A stretch of DNA of 64,000 bases. Source: RYN-230 sp963720645 (GTDB taxonomy: Bacteria > Actinomycetota > Actinomycetes > Streptosporangiales > Streptosporangiaceae). Under the pieces are notes generated by a model. That model worked only from the letters and a program-made list of their open reading frames with translations, was not told the origin of the DNA and did not search any database. The stretch covers positions 372,001 through 436,000 of the forward strand of contig CAVRFX010000022.1 in assembly GCA_963720645.1 (NCBI GenBank). Direction: 5' to 3'. Shown piece by piece: positions 28,101-37,424 of this stretch (position 1 is the first letter of the stretch; each line of letters starts with the position of its first letter). A program made the position numbers and the translations under genes.

Positions 28101-28787
28101 TCAGTGCCGTTCACCTAGTTTCTGCACGAAACTGACGCCATCGCCGATGGGAATCAGGACCACTTTCACCCGGGGATCGCCGGCGATCGCGTCATTGAGG
28201 GAACGGATCGCAGCGACGTCCTCGTCGTCCGGGAGATCACCGACTACGTGGCCGCCCTGCAGCGTGTTGTCCAGCAGGATCAGGCCTCCTGGCCGCAGGC
28301 GGGCCAGCACCTCTTCGTAGTACTGGGCGTAGCCGGTCTTGTCGGCGTCGATGAACGCGAAGTCGAACTGCTCGCCAGGTGGCAGCGCCCGCAGGGTGTC
28401 CAGGCCCGGGCCGACCCGCAGCTCGATCCGATCGGCGACCCCGGCTTCCTGCCACGCCGCGCGGGCAATCGAGGTCCACTCCTGGCTGATGTCACAGCAC
28501 AGCAAACGGCCGCCCGGACCCAGGCCTCGCGCCACGGCCAGAGCCGAATAGCCGGTGAACGTGCCGATCTCCACCGCGCGCGTGGCTCCCATGGCCCGGA
28601 CCAGCATCTCCATCAGTACCGCCTGGTCATCGCCTATCTGCATGCCCGCGGCACCGCCGGTCTTCTCCTGCGTGATGCGCTGCAGCCCAAGCTGGTGCGC
28701 GTCGGGCGAGGTGGAATGCACTGCAGCGTAATCATCGATCACTGGATCGATGAACTGGCTCCGCCTGCGAGCGGCCGGTGGGGTCAT
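28101..28787 (-). CDS. SAM-dependent O-methyltransferase (caffeoyl-CoA OMT type)
   Basis: 228 residues from ATG 28787, preceded by GGAAGGAGAAGG. Class I methyltransferase fold: AVEIGTFTGYSALAVA (motif I), LLCCDISQEW, FDFAFIDADKTGYAQYYE with the metal-binding Asp, and ILLDNTLQGGHVV. It matches the cation-dependent O-methyltransferase family (OMT_3), which methylates catechol-type hydroxyls. The upstream in-frame extension to 29048 lacks similarity. It follows the lipid-modification operon by about 280 bp and may or may not belong to it. Confidence 0.9.
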   Translation of the reverse strand: MTPPAARRRSQFIDPVIDDYAAVHSTSPDAHQLGLQRITQEKTGGAAGMQIGDDQAVLMEMLVRAMGATRAVEIGTFTGYSALAVARGLGPGGRLLCCDISQEWTSIARAAWQEAGVADRIELRVGPGLDTLRALPPGEQFDFAFIDADKTGYAQYYEEVLARLRPGGLILLDNTLQGGHVVGDLPDDEDVAAIRSLNDAIAGDPRVKVVLIPIGDGVSFVQKLGERH

Positions 28788-29067
28788 GTCCGTCCTTCTC
28801 CTTCCAGGGGTGCCACGTCGTTGAGGTCCACATCGTCTCATCAGCGACCCCGGCGACCGCGAGGTCGTGGCCGCCGTGTCAGGCCGGAGGGACCCCAGCA
28901 GATGGCGGCGCCTGCCCAGATCCAGACAATCGACATACAGATGACCGTGCTCACGGCTCCGAATTGTCATTCTGCGCGTAGTGCGGTGGTGGTCTTGGAT
29001 GCGCCGGCCTAGGTGGCGGTGACCCCGCAACGCCTGCCGGGCCGGCACGACACCCGCCCTCGGTTGG

Positions 29068-29496
29068 TCAGAGCCGGCTTAGTGCCTTGTGCATGCCGAT
29101 CTCCGCCTCGGTGCCGAGCCGGTCGAAGGCGGACCTGAGCAAGGGGGCGAGAAGACGGGACAGACCCTTGAAGGTGAACTCCGCTGTATAGGTCACCTCA
29201 GTGGCGGCGCCGACAGCGCGGAAGGTCATGGTGTCGACGGCGATCACCGTCTTGTTCTCTCCGCACAACTGGACGAGCTTGCCGGGGATGAAGTCACGCA
29301 CGATGTAGGTCAGCTGGGTCTCCCGGCCCAGGAACTTCGAGGTGTTGAGGTAGGTGGTGCCGACTCCTCCGTCCCCCTGGCAGTTCACGGTGACCACCGT
29401 GCCCGGGTCCCATTCAGTGGTCGTGGTGAAGTCGGAGAGGTAGCCGAACACTGCGTCCAGCGGCTTATCGACGGCGACGGTCTTCTGCACTTTCAC
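29068..29496 (-). CDS. SRPBCC-superfamily (polyketide cyclase/START-like) protein
   Basis: 142 residues, a small helix-grip ligand-binding fold. Characteristic pieces are VAVDKPLDAVFGYLSDF near the N-terminus, TEWDPG, and a C-terminal amphipathic helix with LLRSAFDRLG. Such proteins bind hydrophobic ligands. It is the last gene of the run from the FAD oxidase and is separated from the SDR stop by only 7 bp, so it is probably co-transcribed. It may bind the lipid product. Confidence 0.85.
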   Translation of the reverse strand: MKVQKTVAVDKPLDAVFGYLSDFTTTTEWDPGTVVTVNCQGDGGVGTTYLNTSKFLGRETQLTYIVRDFIPGKLVQLCGENKTVIAVDTMTFRAVGAATEVTYTAEFTFKGLSRLLAPLLRSAFDRLGTEAEIGMHKALSRL

Positions 29497-29503
29497 GGAA
29501 TCC

Positions 29504-30292
29504 TCAGATCTTCCTGGTCATGGCGGAGTGCTCGGCAAGGGCAGGCCCGGCGATTGAGGTGCGCGCCCACAGGGCCGTCCAGATGCGAGCGGGGACAAGG
29601 CGTGCGAGCTTCATCAGCAGGGCCATCGGCACAGGGAAGACGATCTCCGCACGCTCGTGCTCGAGCCCGTCGCAGATGGACCGCGCGGCCTGGTCGGGCT
29701 CGATGATGAACGGCATGGGGAAGGGGTTGCCATCCGTGAGGTCGGTCCGCACGAAGCCGGGGCAGATCGTCGTGACGTGCACCCCGGTCCGGGCGACATG
29801 GACGCGCAGCGACTCGAGCAGGTTGATCTGGGCGGCCTTTGTCGCTCCATAGGCTTCGGCGCCAGCCAGCCCGCGGAAGCCGGCCACGGAGGCGACGCCT
29901 GCGATGACACCCTGGTGTCGCCGCAGCATCCCGGGCAGCACCGCCGCGATGGAGTTGCTCATCCCGCTGAGGTTGGTCTGGATGTGCTGGTCGAACACCG
30001 CGGTGTCCCAGTCCGCCGGGTCCATCTGCTTCCAGTAGCCCGCGGACAGCACCGCGAGGTCGATGGGTCCGAGCTCTTCGCGGACTCGCGTGGCGGCAGT
30101 CACGGCCGAAGCAGCGTCGGTGACGTCGATGGGCACGACAAGCATGGCCCCTCCGGACACCTCCCGAAGCCGGTCTTCGCGGCGGGCCGAGATCGCGACG
30201 GTAGCGCCCCGGCGGAGGAGTTCGCGTGCCACGGCGGCGCCGATTCCGCTGGACCCGCCGACGATCCAGGCGACTTTCCCAGCCAGATTCAT
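29504..30292 (-). CDS. Short-chain dehydrogenase/reductase (SDR)
   Basis: 262 residues. Cofactor motif GGSSGIGAA (12-20), Ser in VASVAGF, catalytic YGATK (YxxxK), and CPGFVRTDL. Classical SDR, NAD(P)-dependent. Its start ATG overlaps the stop of the cyclopropane synthase gene (ATGA-type, 30289-30292), indicating translational coupling. SDRs recur in this light-regulated lipid cluster in other bacteria. The substrate is unknown. Confidence 0.9.
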   Translation of the reverse strand: MNLAGKVAWIVGGSSGIGAAVARELLRRGATVAISARREDRLREVSGGAMLVVPIDVTDAASAVTAATRVREELGPIDLAVLSAGYWKQMDPADWDTAVFDQHIQTNLSGMSNSIAAVLPGMLRRHQGVIAGVASVAGFRGLAGAEAYGATKAAQINLLESLRVHVARTGVHVTTICPGFVRTDLTDGNPFPMPFIIEPDQAARSICDGLEHERAEIVFPVPMALLMKLARLVPARIWTALWARTSIAGPALAEHSAMTRKI

Positions 30293-31536
30293 GCTGAGCC
30301 CCTGGTCAGCTGGAGCTGGCTGACCCCGAGGTACCCGCTGCGGAAGCCGGCCTCGCTATAGGCAAGGTAGAACTCCCACGTGCGGCGGAAAGCCTCGTCG
30401 AAGCCCTGGGCGCGGATGTGCGGCCACTGGCCGTGGAAGCGTTCACGCCACAGCCGCAGGGTCCGCGCGTAGTGCGGTCGCAGCTCGCGCTGCCGCGTCA
30501 CGCGCAGCGTGGTGTGGGCCGCGAGGACGTCGTCGACCGCCTGCAGGGACGGGATGATGCCGCCGGGGAAGATGTGCTTCTGGATCCAGCTGAAGCTGCG
30601 CCGGGTGGCGAGGAAGCGGTCGTGCGCCATGGTGATGACCTGGAGGCTGATCCTGCCGCCAGGAGCCAGGAGCTGGTCAAGGGCGGTGAAATAGGCAGGC
30701 CAGTAGGCCTCTCCGACGGCCTCGATCATCTCGACGCTGACGATGGCGTCGTACTCGCCGACGACCTCGCGGTAGTCCTGCACGCGCACCTCGGCGAGCG
30801 CGGAGAGGCCGGCGGCTGCCACCCGCTCACCGGCCAGCCGCATCTGTTCGTGGGAGAGGGTGATCGCCGTGACACGGGCACCGCGCTGCGCGGCGCGGAT
30901 GGCCAGTGACCCCCAGCCTGATCCGATTTCCAGCATGCGGCTGCCTTCCTGGACACCCGCGAGGTCGAGGATGCCGTCGATCTTGCGTAGCTGCGCGTCC
31001 TCAAGCGGTGTGGCCGCCGCGATCGGCTCGCTGTCGTCGAACCAGGCGGAGGAGTAGCTCATCGTGGGGTCCAGGAAAGCGGCGAAAAGGTCGTTGCTGA
31101 GGTCGTAGTGGGCCGCGATATTGGCTCGCGAGCCGTCGAGGGTGTTCTCCTGGTTCGCTGGGACGCGCCTGTCGACGAGGCCACGTAGCCGCTGCAGGGG
31201 TGCCGGGATCAGTGTGGTCAGCCGCGAGGCGAAGGGCGTCAGCAGGTCGGCCAGGTCGGTGCCGGGCCCGGCCTGCCAGTCCCCGGCCGTATAGGCCTCA
31301 CCGAATCCGATCTTCGCGTCGCGGCCGAGGCGGGCGAAGAACTCGGCGGGGCGGACGATCTCGAACTCGGGCGATGCCGGTGAGCCGCTGCCGAGCACCC
31401 GGCCGTCGGGATAGGTGACGCGGACGGGAATCCCGGCCACAGCACGCTCGAAGATCAGCCGGGCGACGGTGGCGCGCATGGGCGCCCGCGGGCGTTTGGC
31501 GAGTGCGGGCCAGCCGATGGAGGTGGAGATGGTCAT
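30289..31536 (-). CDS. Cyclopropane-fatty-acyl-phospholipid synthase
   Basis: 415 residues from ATG 31536. The N-terminal lipid-binding region (about 1-130) precedes the SAM domain with MLEIGSGWGSLAIRAAQ, AITLSHEQM and VSVEMIEAVGEAYWPAYF, and the C-terminal RRTWEFYLAYSEAGFR. It transfers a methylene group from SAM to double bonds of membrane phospholipid chains. Its homology starts at MTISTS; the longer ORF upstream of it belongs to another frame of DUF1365. It is the third gene of a five-gene minus-strand operon. Confidence 0.92.
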   Translation of the reverse strand: MTISTSIGWPALAKRPRAPMRATVARLIFERAVAGIPVRVTYPDGRVLGSGSPASPEFEIVRPAEFFARLGRDAKIGFGEAYTAGDWQAGPGTDLADLLTPFASRLTTLIPAPLQRLRGLVDRRVPANQENTLDGSRANIAAHYDLSNDLFAAFLDPTMSYSSAWFDDSEPIAAATPLEDAQLRKIDGILDLAGVQEGSRMLEIGSGWGSLAIRAAQRGARVTAITLSHEQMRLAGERVAAAGLSALAEVRVQDYREVVGEYDAIVSVEMIEAVGEAYWPAYFTALDQLLAPGGRISLQVITMAHDRFLATRRSFSWIQKHIFPGGIIPSLQAVDDVLAAHTTLRVTRQRELRPHYARTLRLWRERFHGQWPHIRAQGFDEAFRRTWEFYLAYSEAGFRSGYLGVSQLQLTRGSA

Positions 31537-31538
31537 GT

Positions 31539-32333
31539 TCAGATACCTGCCTGACGGATGTGGTTCGGGTGAGTGCGGATGGGCAGGCCACGCAGCCAGA
31601 GCCAGATGCCGTGCATCCGGATCAGGGCCGAGACCCGCTGGGTCATCAGAGGCTGGCGGATGAGCAGCCGGGCCAGGGTCCGGCGGGTGGCGGGTTGCGG
31701 CCGGCCCCGGAAGGCCGCCGAGAACACGACCGCACCCTCGTGGCGCAGCGTCACGGTCGTGGACACCCGGTCCGGGCTCAGGGTGAACCGCAGCCCGTAC
31801 GTGCCGGTGACGTCGAAGAACGGGGAGACGTGGAAGTCCTTGGCCGTCACGGCGATCCCCGCCTCGTCGGGGTGCAGGAGATAGGCGTGCCGCTCCCCGT
31901 AGGTGTTGTGGACCTCCGCGATGATGCAGGCGAGCCGCCCGCTGCTGTCGTGGCACCAGAAGACGGACAGCGGATCGAAGACATGACCCAGGACGCGGGC
32001 GCTGGCGAGCATGAGAACCCGGCTCCGCTCACCGAGGTCGATACCGTTGAGCGCCAGGTAATTCTCGACGTTGTCCTTGATCGTCAGACGGGGGTCACCG
32101 AGATGATCCTCGCTGCTGAAGCTGGCGAACGGGCTCAGGTAACCCGGCTGGCTAGGGACCGAGTCGAGGTCAATGAGCCACTGGTAGATGCGGTGCCGGA
32201 AGGCATGGCGGACCGGGCCGGGACGCCGGTGCGTGACCTCGCCGAGTACGAGCGCCGGCAGCGCGGGCAGCTGGATCAGTTCGGGGGCCTGTCCGATCGT
32301 CTCCGCGACGGTCATCAGGGGACCTGTGCTCAC
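31539..32333 (-). CDS. DUF1365 family protein
   Basis: 264 residues from GTG 32333, which overlaps the upstream TGA (GTGA). Family hallmarks: RHAFRHRIYQWLIDLD, GHVFDPLSVFWCHD, EVHNTYGERHAYLL and FHVSPFFDVTGTY. DUF1365 is nearly always found beside a FAD amine oxidase-like gene and a cyclopropane-type methyltransferase and is light-induced in several bacteria, but its reaction is unknown. The stop lies 2 bp before the start of the synthase gene. Confidence 0.9.
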   Translation of the reverse strand: MSTGPLMTVAETIGQAPELIQLPALPALVLGEVTHRRPGPVRHAFRHRIYQWLIDLDSVPSQPGYLSPFASFSSEDHLGDPRLTIKDNVENYLALNGIDLGERSRVLMLASARVLGHVFDPLSVFWCHDSSGRLACIIAEVHNTYGERHAYLLHPDEAGIAVTAKDFHVSPFFDVTGTYGLRFTLSPDRVSTTVTLRHEGAVVFSAAFRGRPQPATRRTLARLLIRQPLMTQRVSALIRMHGIWLWLRGLPIRTHPNHIRQAGI

Positions 32334-33676
32334 CAGGTCACCCCGAAATGCCGGGCGGCTTCGACGCCGGAGCGGCATCCGTCCTCGTGAAAGCCCCAGC
32401 CGTGGTAAGCCCCGGCGTAGACCGTGCGGTCGGTGGCCAGGCCGGCGAGCCGCGACTGCGCCCGGACCATCTCGGGCGTGTAGACGGGGTGCTCGTAGTG
32501 CATGACCGCGGCGACGGAGCGCGGGTCGAGACGCTCGCGGTCGTTGAGCGTGACGAGGAAGGCCTCCGGCGACTGGTGCCCCTGGAGCCGGTTCATCCAG
32601 TAAGTCACCACGGCGGGCTGGTCGGGCCGGTCACAGGATGTCATCCGGTAGTTCCACGACGCCCGGGCGCTGCGTGCCTGCGGGAGAACCGAGCTGTCGG
32701 TGTGCAGAACCGTCTCGTTGGCCGAGTAGCCGAACTGCTTGAGGGTGGCGACCTCCGCGTCGCTCGGGTCAGCGAGCAGGCTGAGCGCCTGGTCGGCGTG
32801 CGTCGCGATCACAACACGGTCCACCCGGGTGACCTGACCTGTGATGTCCCGGATCTCGACGCCATCGGCGCGCCTGGTGACGTCGGTGACGGCGTGGGCC
32901 GCGCGGATATCCGGGAGCTGCCCGGCGAGCCGCTCGACGTAGACCCGTGACCCGCCGACGATGCTGTACCACTGAGGTGACCCGGCGACCCGCAGCAGGC
33001 CGTGGTTGTCGAGGAACCGGAAGAGGTAGCGCGCCGGGTAAGCAAGCGTGGTTTCGCGCCCGGCGGACCATACGCACGAGACGACCGGAACGGCGTAATG
33101 AGCGATGAAGTGGCCGCTGAACCCCTCGCGCGCCAGGAACTCGCCGTAAGTCGTGAGATCCTCGTCCCCGCTGGTGCACAGGAAGGCCAGCGCACGCCGG
33201 TGGAACCTGGCGACTTGCCACAGCATCCGGGCGAACCGCAGGTCGATGAGGCGGCGTGGCTGGGCGAAGATGCCGCGCAGGCCGCGGCCGCCGGCATACT
33301 CCAGGCCGCACCCATCGCAGCGAACGCTCATGCTCATCTCGGTGGGCCGCACCTCAACGTCCAGCTCGCCGAAAAGCTTGCGCAGCCAGGGGTACGTCGC
33401 GTCGTTGTGGACGATGAACCCGCTATCGACAGCGTGCCGCCGGCCGCCGGTGTCAGAGACGTCATGGGTATGCGCGTGTCCCCCGAGCCGGTCCTCCGCT
33501 TCGAACAGGGTGACGTCGTGGGTGCGGGAAAGCAGGTAGGCGGCGGTAAGCCCGGAGACCCCCGCGCCAATCACGGCCACGGAGGGGCGCGGGGAATCGA
33601 TGGCGGGGGCGGCTGGGGCGCAGGCCTCATGGGCGGGTGGCGAGTCAGGCGTCGTGCCGATAGCGATGGGATTCAT
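32330..33676 (-). CDS. FAD-dependent amine-oxidase-like oxidoreductase
   Basis: 448 residues. The FAD motif VAVIGAGVSGLTAAYLL (33-49) is followed by FEAEDRLGGHAHTHDV, SGFIVHNDATYP, SCVWSAGRETTLAYPARYLF and the C-terminal AGAYHGWGFHEDG. This is the NAD/FAD-binding amine-oxidase-like subfamily encoded next to DUF1365 and Cfa genes. It may oxidise or desaturate membrane lipids; the reaction is not established. It is first in the operon, with a TTGACA-containing promoter shared divergently with the MerR gene. Confidence 0.9.
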   Translation of the reverse strand: MNPIAIGTTPDSPPAHEACAPAAPAIDSPRPSVAVIGAGVSGLTAAYLLSRTHDVTLFEAEDRLGGHAHTHDVSDTGGRRHAVDSGFIVHNDATYPWLRKLFGELDVEVRPTEMSMSVRCDGCGLEYAGGRGLRGIFAQPRRLIDLRFARMLWQVARFHRRALAFLCTSGDEDLTTYGEFLAREGFSGHFIAHYAVPVVSCVWSAGRETTLAYPARYLFRFLDNHGLLRVAGSPQWYSIVGGSRVYVERLAGQLPDIRAAHAVTDVTRRADGVEIRDITGQVTRVDRVVIATHADQALSLLADPSDAEVATLKQFGYSANETVLHTDSSVLPQARSARASWNYRMTSCDRPDQPAVVTYWMNRLQGHQSPEAFLVTLNDRERLDPRSVAAVMHYEHPVYTPEMVRAQSRLAGLATDRTVYAGAYHGWGFHEDGCRSGVEAARHFGVTW

Positions 33677-33768
33677 TGTCCAGGTTCCGTCTAGAGTTTG
33701 TCTAGATACAACCTAGGCACCGGGCGTAGTCTTGTCAAATGTTTGTCTAAGAGTTGTATAGTGTTCTC
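33677..33768. promoter_or_regulatory. Divergent promoter region with MerR-type 19-bp spacer
   Basis: Rightward: TTGTCA (33732-33737), 19-bp spacer, TATAGT (33757-33762), then ATG at 33769, i.e. a leaderless MerR gene with the over-long spacer typical of MerR-controlled promoters. Leftward: TTGACA (33738-33733, minus strand), 18-bp spacer and TAGGTT. GTTTGTCTA is repeated at 33696 and 33741, and TTGT-N6-ACAA at 33698-33711 is a near-palindrome. These repeats are the likely operator for the B12-MerR protein. Confidence 0.6.
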
Positions 33769-34662
33769 ATGGAGACTCCCGGGGATCGCCCGCTGCTGCG
33801 CATCGGTGAGCTGAGCCGTCGCCTCGGCGTAACCGACCACGTGCTCCGGGCCTGGGAGAGCCGCTACGGTCTGCTCCGGCCGGTGCGATCAGCAGGCGGC
33901 TTCCGGCTGTACTCCGCAGCGGATGAATCGCGGATCCGCCAGATGCAGGCCCACCTCGCCGATGGGCTGTCCGCCGCCGAGGCAGCGCGCACCGTGCTTC
34001 GCGAGGACGGGAGTGCCAGCGCGGAACCAGCCCCGCCCGCGGGTCCGGACCTCGCCGAATCCACAGTGAGTGAACTCGCCGCGGCACTGCGGCAGGCTCT
34101 GGACGCATTCGACGAGCCGTCCGCCCAGGCCGTATTCGACCGGCTCGTGTCGGACCTCTCGCTGACTGCTGTCCTGCGGGACGTCGTCCTCCCCTACCTC
34201 GCCGAGCTGGGCGAACGCTGGCAGCGCGGGACGGCCAGCATCGCCCAGGAGCACTTCGCTACCAACATCATCCGCGGCCGTCTCGCGGGCCTGGCCCGTG
34301 GCTGGGGAGGCGGCCACGGGCCGCGCGCCATCCTCGCCTGCCCGCCAGGGGAGCAGCACGATATGGCGCTCATGATTTTCGGCATAGTGCTCAACCGCAA
34401 CGGGTGGAGCATCGACTACTTCGGGATAAACACCCCGGTCGAGGAACTGGAGCGGGCCGTTGACGCCACCCATCCTGACCTCGTCGTCCTAGCGGCCACC
34501 GTCCCGGAGAGTCTCGAGTCGCTGCGACCCAAGCTCGCCGCGCTGGCCCGGCGCGCCCCGCTCGCCCTGGCTGGCGCTGGCGCAACACCCCAGCTCGCGA
34601 GCGCCGTGGGAGCCCGGCTCATGGCGGGTGACCTGGTGACCGAGGCCGTGCAGGCCCGGTGA
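33769..34662 (+). CDS. CarH/LitR-type B12-dependent MerR regulator (putative photoreceptor)
   Basis: 297 residues. MerR helix-turn-helix at about 10-75 (LRIGELSRRLGVTDHVLRAW). A four-helix cap follows, with W151 and E161-H162 (RWQRGTASIAQEHFATN), then the cobalamin-binding Rossmann domain with lower-ligand H197 (PPGEQHDMA). Spacings W-E of 10 and H-H of 35 match Thermus CarH (W131, E141, H142, H177). The residue equivalent to CarH H132, the light-state upper ligand, is Gln152. It probably represses the divergent lipid operon in the dark through adenosylcobalamin. Start ATG 33769, leaderless. Confidence 0.88.
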   Translation: METPGDRPLLRIGELSRRLGVTDHVLRAWESRYGLLRPVRSAGGFRLYSAADESRIRQMQAHLADGLSAAEAARTVLREDGSASAEPAPPAGPDLAESTVSELAAALRQALDAFDEPSAQAVFDRLVSDLSLTAVLRDVVLPYLAELGERWQRGTASIAQEHFATNIIRGRLAGLARGWGGGHGPRAILACPPGEQHDMALMIFGIVLNRNGWSIDYFGINTPVEELERAVDATHPDLVVLAATVPESLESLRPKLAALARRAPLALAGAGATPQLASAVGARLMAGDLVTEAVQAR

Positions 34663-34760
34663 TCATGAGGAAGTAGCTCATCGCCGGCCCGTCTGGCCTC
34701 CTTGGTGAGACCAGCGCGGCGCCGTCGCCGGGTTCCGCCCCTTCGCTTCCTCCGTGGGAG

Positions 34761-36949
34761 TTACTCCTCGCCGATGTCGGCCAGGCTCTGGCGCAGTTCG
34801 GTGATCAGCGGATCGCCCTCGGGCAAGATGCGCTGCAGGCGGTCGGCCGTGTCGCGTAGCAGGGCGCGGGCGTCGCCATAGCGCCCGAGCTGGCGGTACA
34901 CCTGGGCCAGTCCCGCACGGCTTCGCAGCGTGTCAGGGTGACGCGGGCCTAGCACCCGCTCGAACCCGGCCCAGGCCTGCTCGCAGGCCAGCTCTGCCGC
35001 CGCCGGCTTGCCCGTCTTCTGGTAGGCGGCGCCGAGGTTGTTCCGCGCCGTAAGGGTGTCCAGGTGATCGGGCCCAAGGACGCGTTCCCGGTCGGCCACC
35101 ACCCGCCGGTAGGCCGCGACTGCGTCTTTTGCCTGGCCGCTGGCCAGGTAAGCGTCGGCCAGGCCGTCACGTGTAGTCATCGTCTGCGGGTGCCGGGCTC
35201 CCTGGGCGCGCTCCCGGTCGGCCAGCGTGCGCCGGTAGAGGGTGATGGCGTCGGAGTACTGGCCTGCAGCCAGGTAGGCGGCAGCGAGCTCGTCCCGCGC
35301 GCCGAGCGTGTCGGCATGCCCGGGCCCGCAGACCTGCTCGAATTGGGCCACCGCGCGTTCCAGGACGGTGATCGCCGCCGGGACCTGGAGCGCCGCCACG
35401 AGGGCGTGGCCCAGGCGGCGCCGCGCCTCGATCACGTCACGGTGATCCGGCCCGAGCTTGTGGGTCAGCCTGTCGAGGACCCACTGGAACCACGGGATGG
35501 CGTCGGCCGCGCGCCCGGCCGCAAGATAGGCGTCGGCCAGCCGCTGGCCGGCCAGCATCGTGTCCGGGTGCTCGCCGCCGAGCAGGCGGCCGCTCGTCGT
35601 GGCCAGGTCGCGACCAATGATTCACCGCAGGTCCGGTCAGGCGGGCGCGGTCCAGGCTGTCCCCCGCCCGGACCAGCACAGGATGGCAGCCGCCGTCCCA
35701 CAGCCGGTCTCCGGCGATACGCCGGAGGGTCGCCACGCACGATCGCAGGCCGGAGGCAGGCCAGCCAGGCTGCTCCCGTTCCGGCCAGGCCTGGAGCAGC
35801 GCGTCCGCGACCGGACGCGCCGCTTGATCCGGCATGCTCTCGGACATCGCGGCCCGCAGCGCCGCCTGCAGCACTGGGCTGATCCGGACGGCCGGCGGTG
35901 CGGTCACCGGTTCGACGGTCAGCAGGCCGGTCTGTTCCAGCGCCGCCAGCGCCGCGCGGGCGCTCTCGCTGCCGGCCGGGACGTCACCGCCGCCCGCGAG
36001 GAAATCGTCTGCCGCAGGAGCCATGAGGATGGTTTCGGGAATGCCGTGCCCGTCCAGCAGGGCGGCCAGGGCCAGCAGCAACTGGGCCGACCGGCCCGGC
36101 GCCAGCTGGCCCGCCCGTCCGAGCGAGAACGTCCAGGTCACCGCGGCTGCTGACGGCCGTGCGCTGGACGATTCCGCTAGCTGCTCCCTCCTGCGCGCGA
36201 AATGGGCCCGGTACTCGCGGCACGACAGCGGGGTGTTGGCGATCACCGCGCTGGCCTGGGCCAGCGCGACCGGCTGCCAAGTCCAGGTCCTCAGCCAGTT
36301 CGATCACACCGTGCCGCTTGTCCGGGTCGGCGGCCAGGCGTCCGCTCAGGTAGCTGATGGCCTCACGCAGGCTGAACGGCCCGAGCGGCACGATCCGCAT
36401 GCCGCTGGGGATGGCCGCAGCCTCGGGGGAGGTCACCAGCACCCGGCCAGCCGGGCCGGCCGGCCACAGGCCATCCAGGTTCGCGGGGTCGGACAGGTCG
36501 TCGAGTACCACCAGCCAGGAACGGCTGGTCTCGCCCAGCCAGCTGAGGAACTGGGCGGCGACTGACTCACCGCTGCTCGCCTGGTCCCGGCCGGTCACGG
36601 CGGCCGTCGCCGCGGCGTAGCCGGACAGCACCGAGGCCCGGCTCGTGGCCTCGATCCAGACCAGCAGGTCTACAGCGCCTGATTGCCACAGCGACTCGGC
36701 GAAGGCCACGGCGAGCTGGGTCTTACCCGACGACCTCAGCCAGTCCTGCGCATCGGGAGCCGCCAGCGGGCCGGGGCGGGTAGCCGGTGCCGCCGCCCGA
36801 TCGGGGACGAGCGCAACCGCGGCCCCGGCCGGCAGCGCAGCCGCCAGGCCGGGGGACGTCTCCGGCCTGGCATTGAAACCGTCGGCCAGCGCCGGCACCG
36901 TCCCGGACCGGATGGGCCAGGACGGCCGGCCGGGGGCCGCGCCGCTCAT
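34761..36949 (-). pseudogene. NB-ARC/TPR (STAND-type) protein gene broken by two frame changes
   Basis: Three consecutive minus-strand frames make one protein of about 725 residues. The N-terminal part has SGKTQLAVAFAESL (Walker A, with Asp/Trp replacing the usual Gly residues before GKT), WLVVLDDLSDP (Walker B) and VLVTS. Frame break near 36284 (TTGGCAG, one extra G) leads into a winged-helix-like middle. A second break near 35612 leads into at least six TPR units with the GPxHPDTLxARxxL pattern (GPDHLDTLTARNNLG). Such proteins act as signalling or immune-type switches. It may be a pseudogene or carry sequencing errors; the degenerate P-loop favours decay. Confidence 0.7.
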
Positions 36950-37424
36950 GGCGGGCTGCCCGCGGGCTTGCCGGGTGCGGGCCGCGCGGGTGGGGTCGCT
37001 CTTCCCGCGGCTGAGCAGGTCATGTTAGGGCGCACCGCCCGTGTACCGGTGGCGTGGCGGACCCGGGCCGGCCGGGGCGCGGAGCCAGATCCGGCTCACT
37101 GGCGGCACTGGCACCGGCTGGCCGAGCCGAAGAGGCATGATCCCTTTTTCCCGCTTTCCCGCGTCCGAGTCCGCCTTCGTCAGCGAAACCAGCTGGCGGC
37201 CAGACTGGCCATCGTTGCCCTAGCCTGCCAATTACCAGCGCGGATAGGCAATCCCCCTGTGCCAGGACCGTCTCCCGGGCCGGCGGCATCCAGATGCCGC
37301 CCCGCCCCGGACAGCCCCGGCCCGATCCGCGAAAGTGCGAGCATCGTGCCCGTCATGGCCGGCCGCCCGGCTCGTCAGGCCGTGGGCCGGTGTCCGGCGG
37401 CGGCTGAACCAGCGGCGGCCTGGC
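36950..37424. other. 475-bp intergenic region
   Basis: Lies between the start of the broken NB-ARC gene and the end of the APC permease. The short ORFs here have no similarity. I see nothing beyond possible promoter sequence. Confidence 0.45.

Noticed and set aside
27862..28320. 152-codon plus-strand ORF with a hydrophobic segment
   Set aside because: Overlaps the DUF1707 tail and the O-methyltransferase 3' end; no RBS and no similarity.
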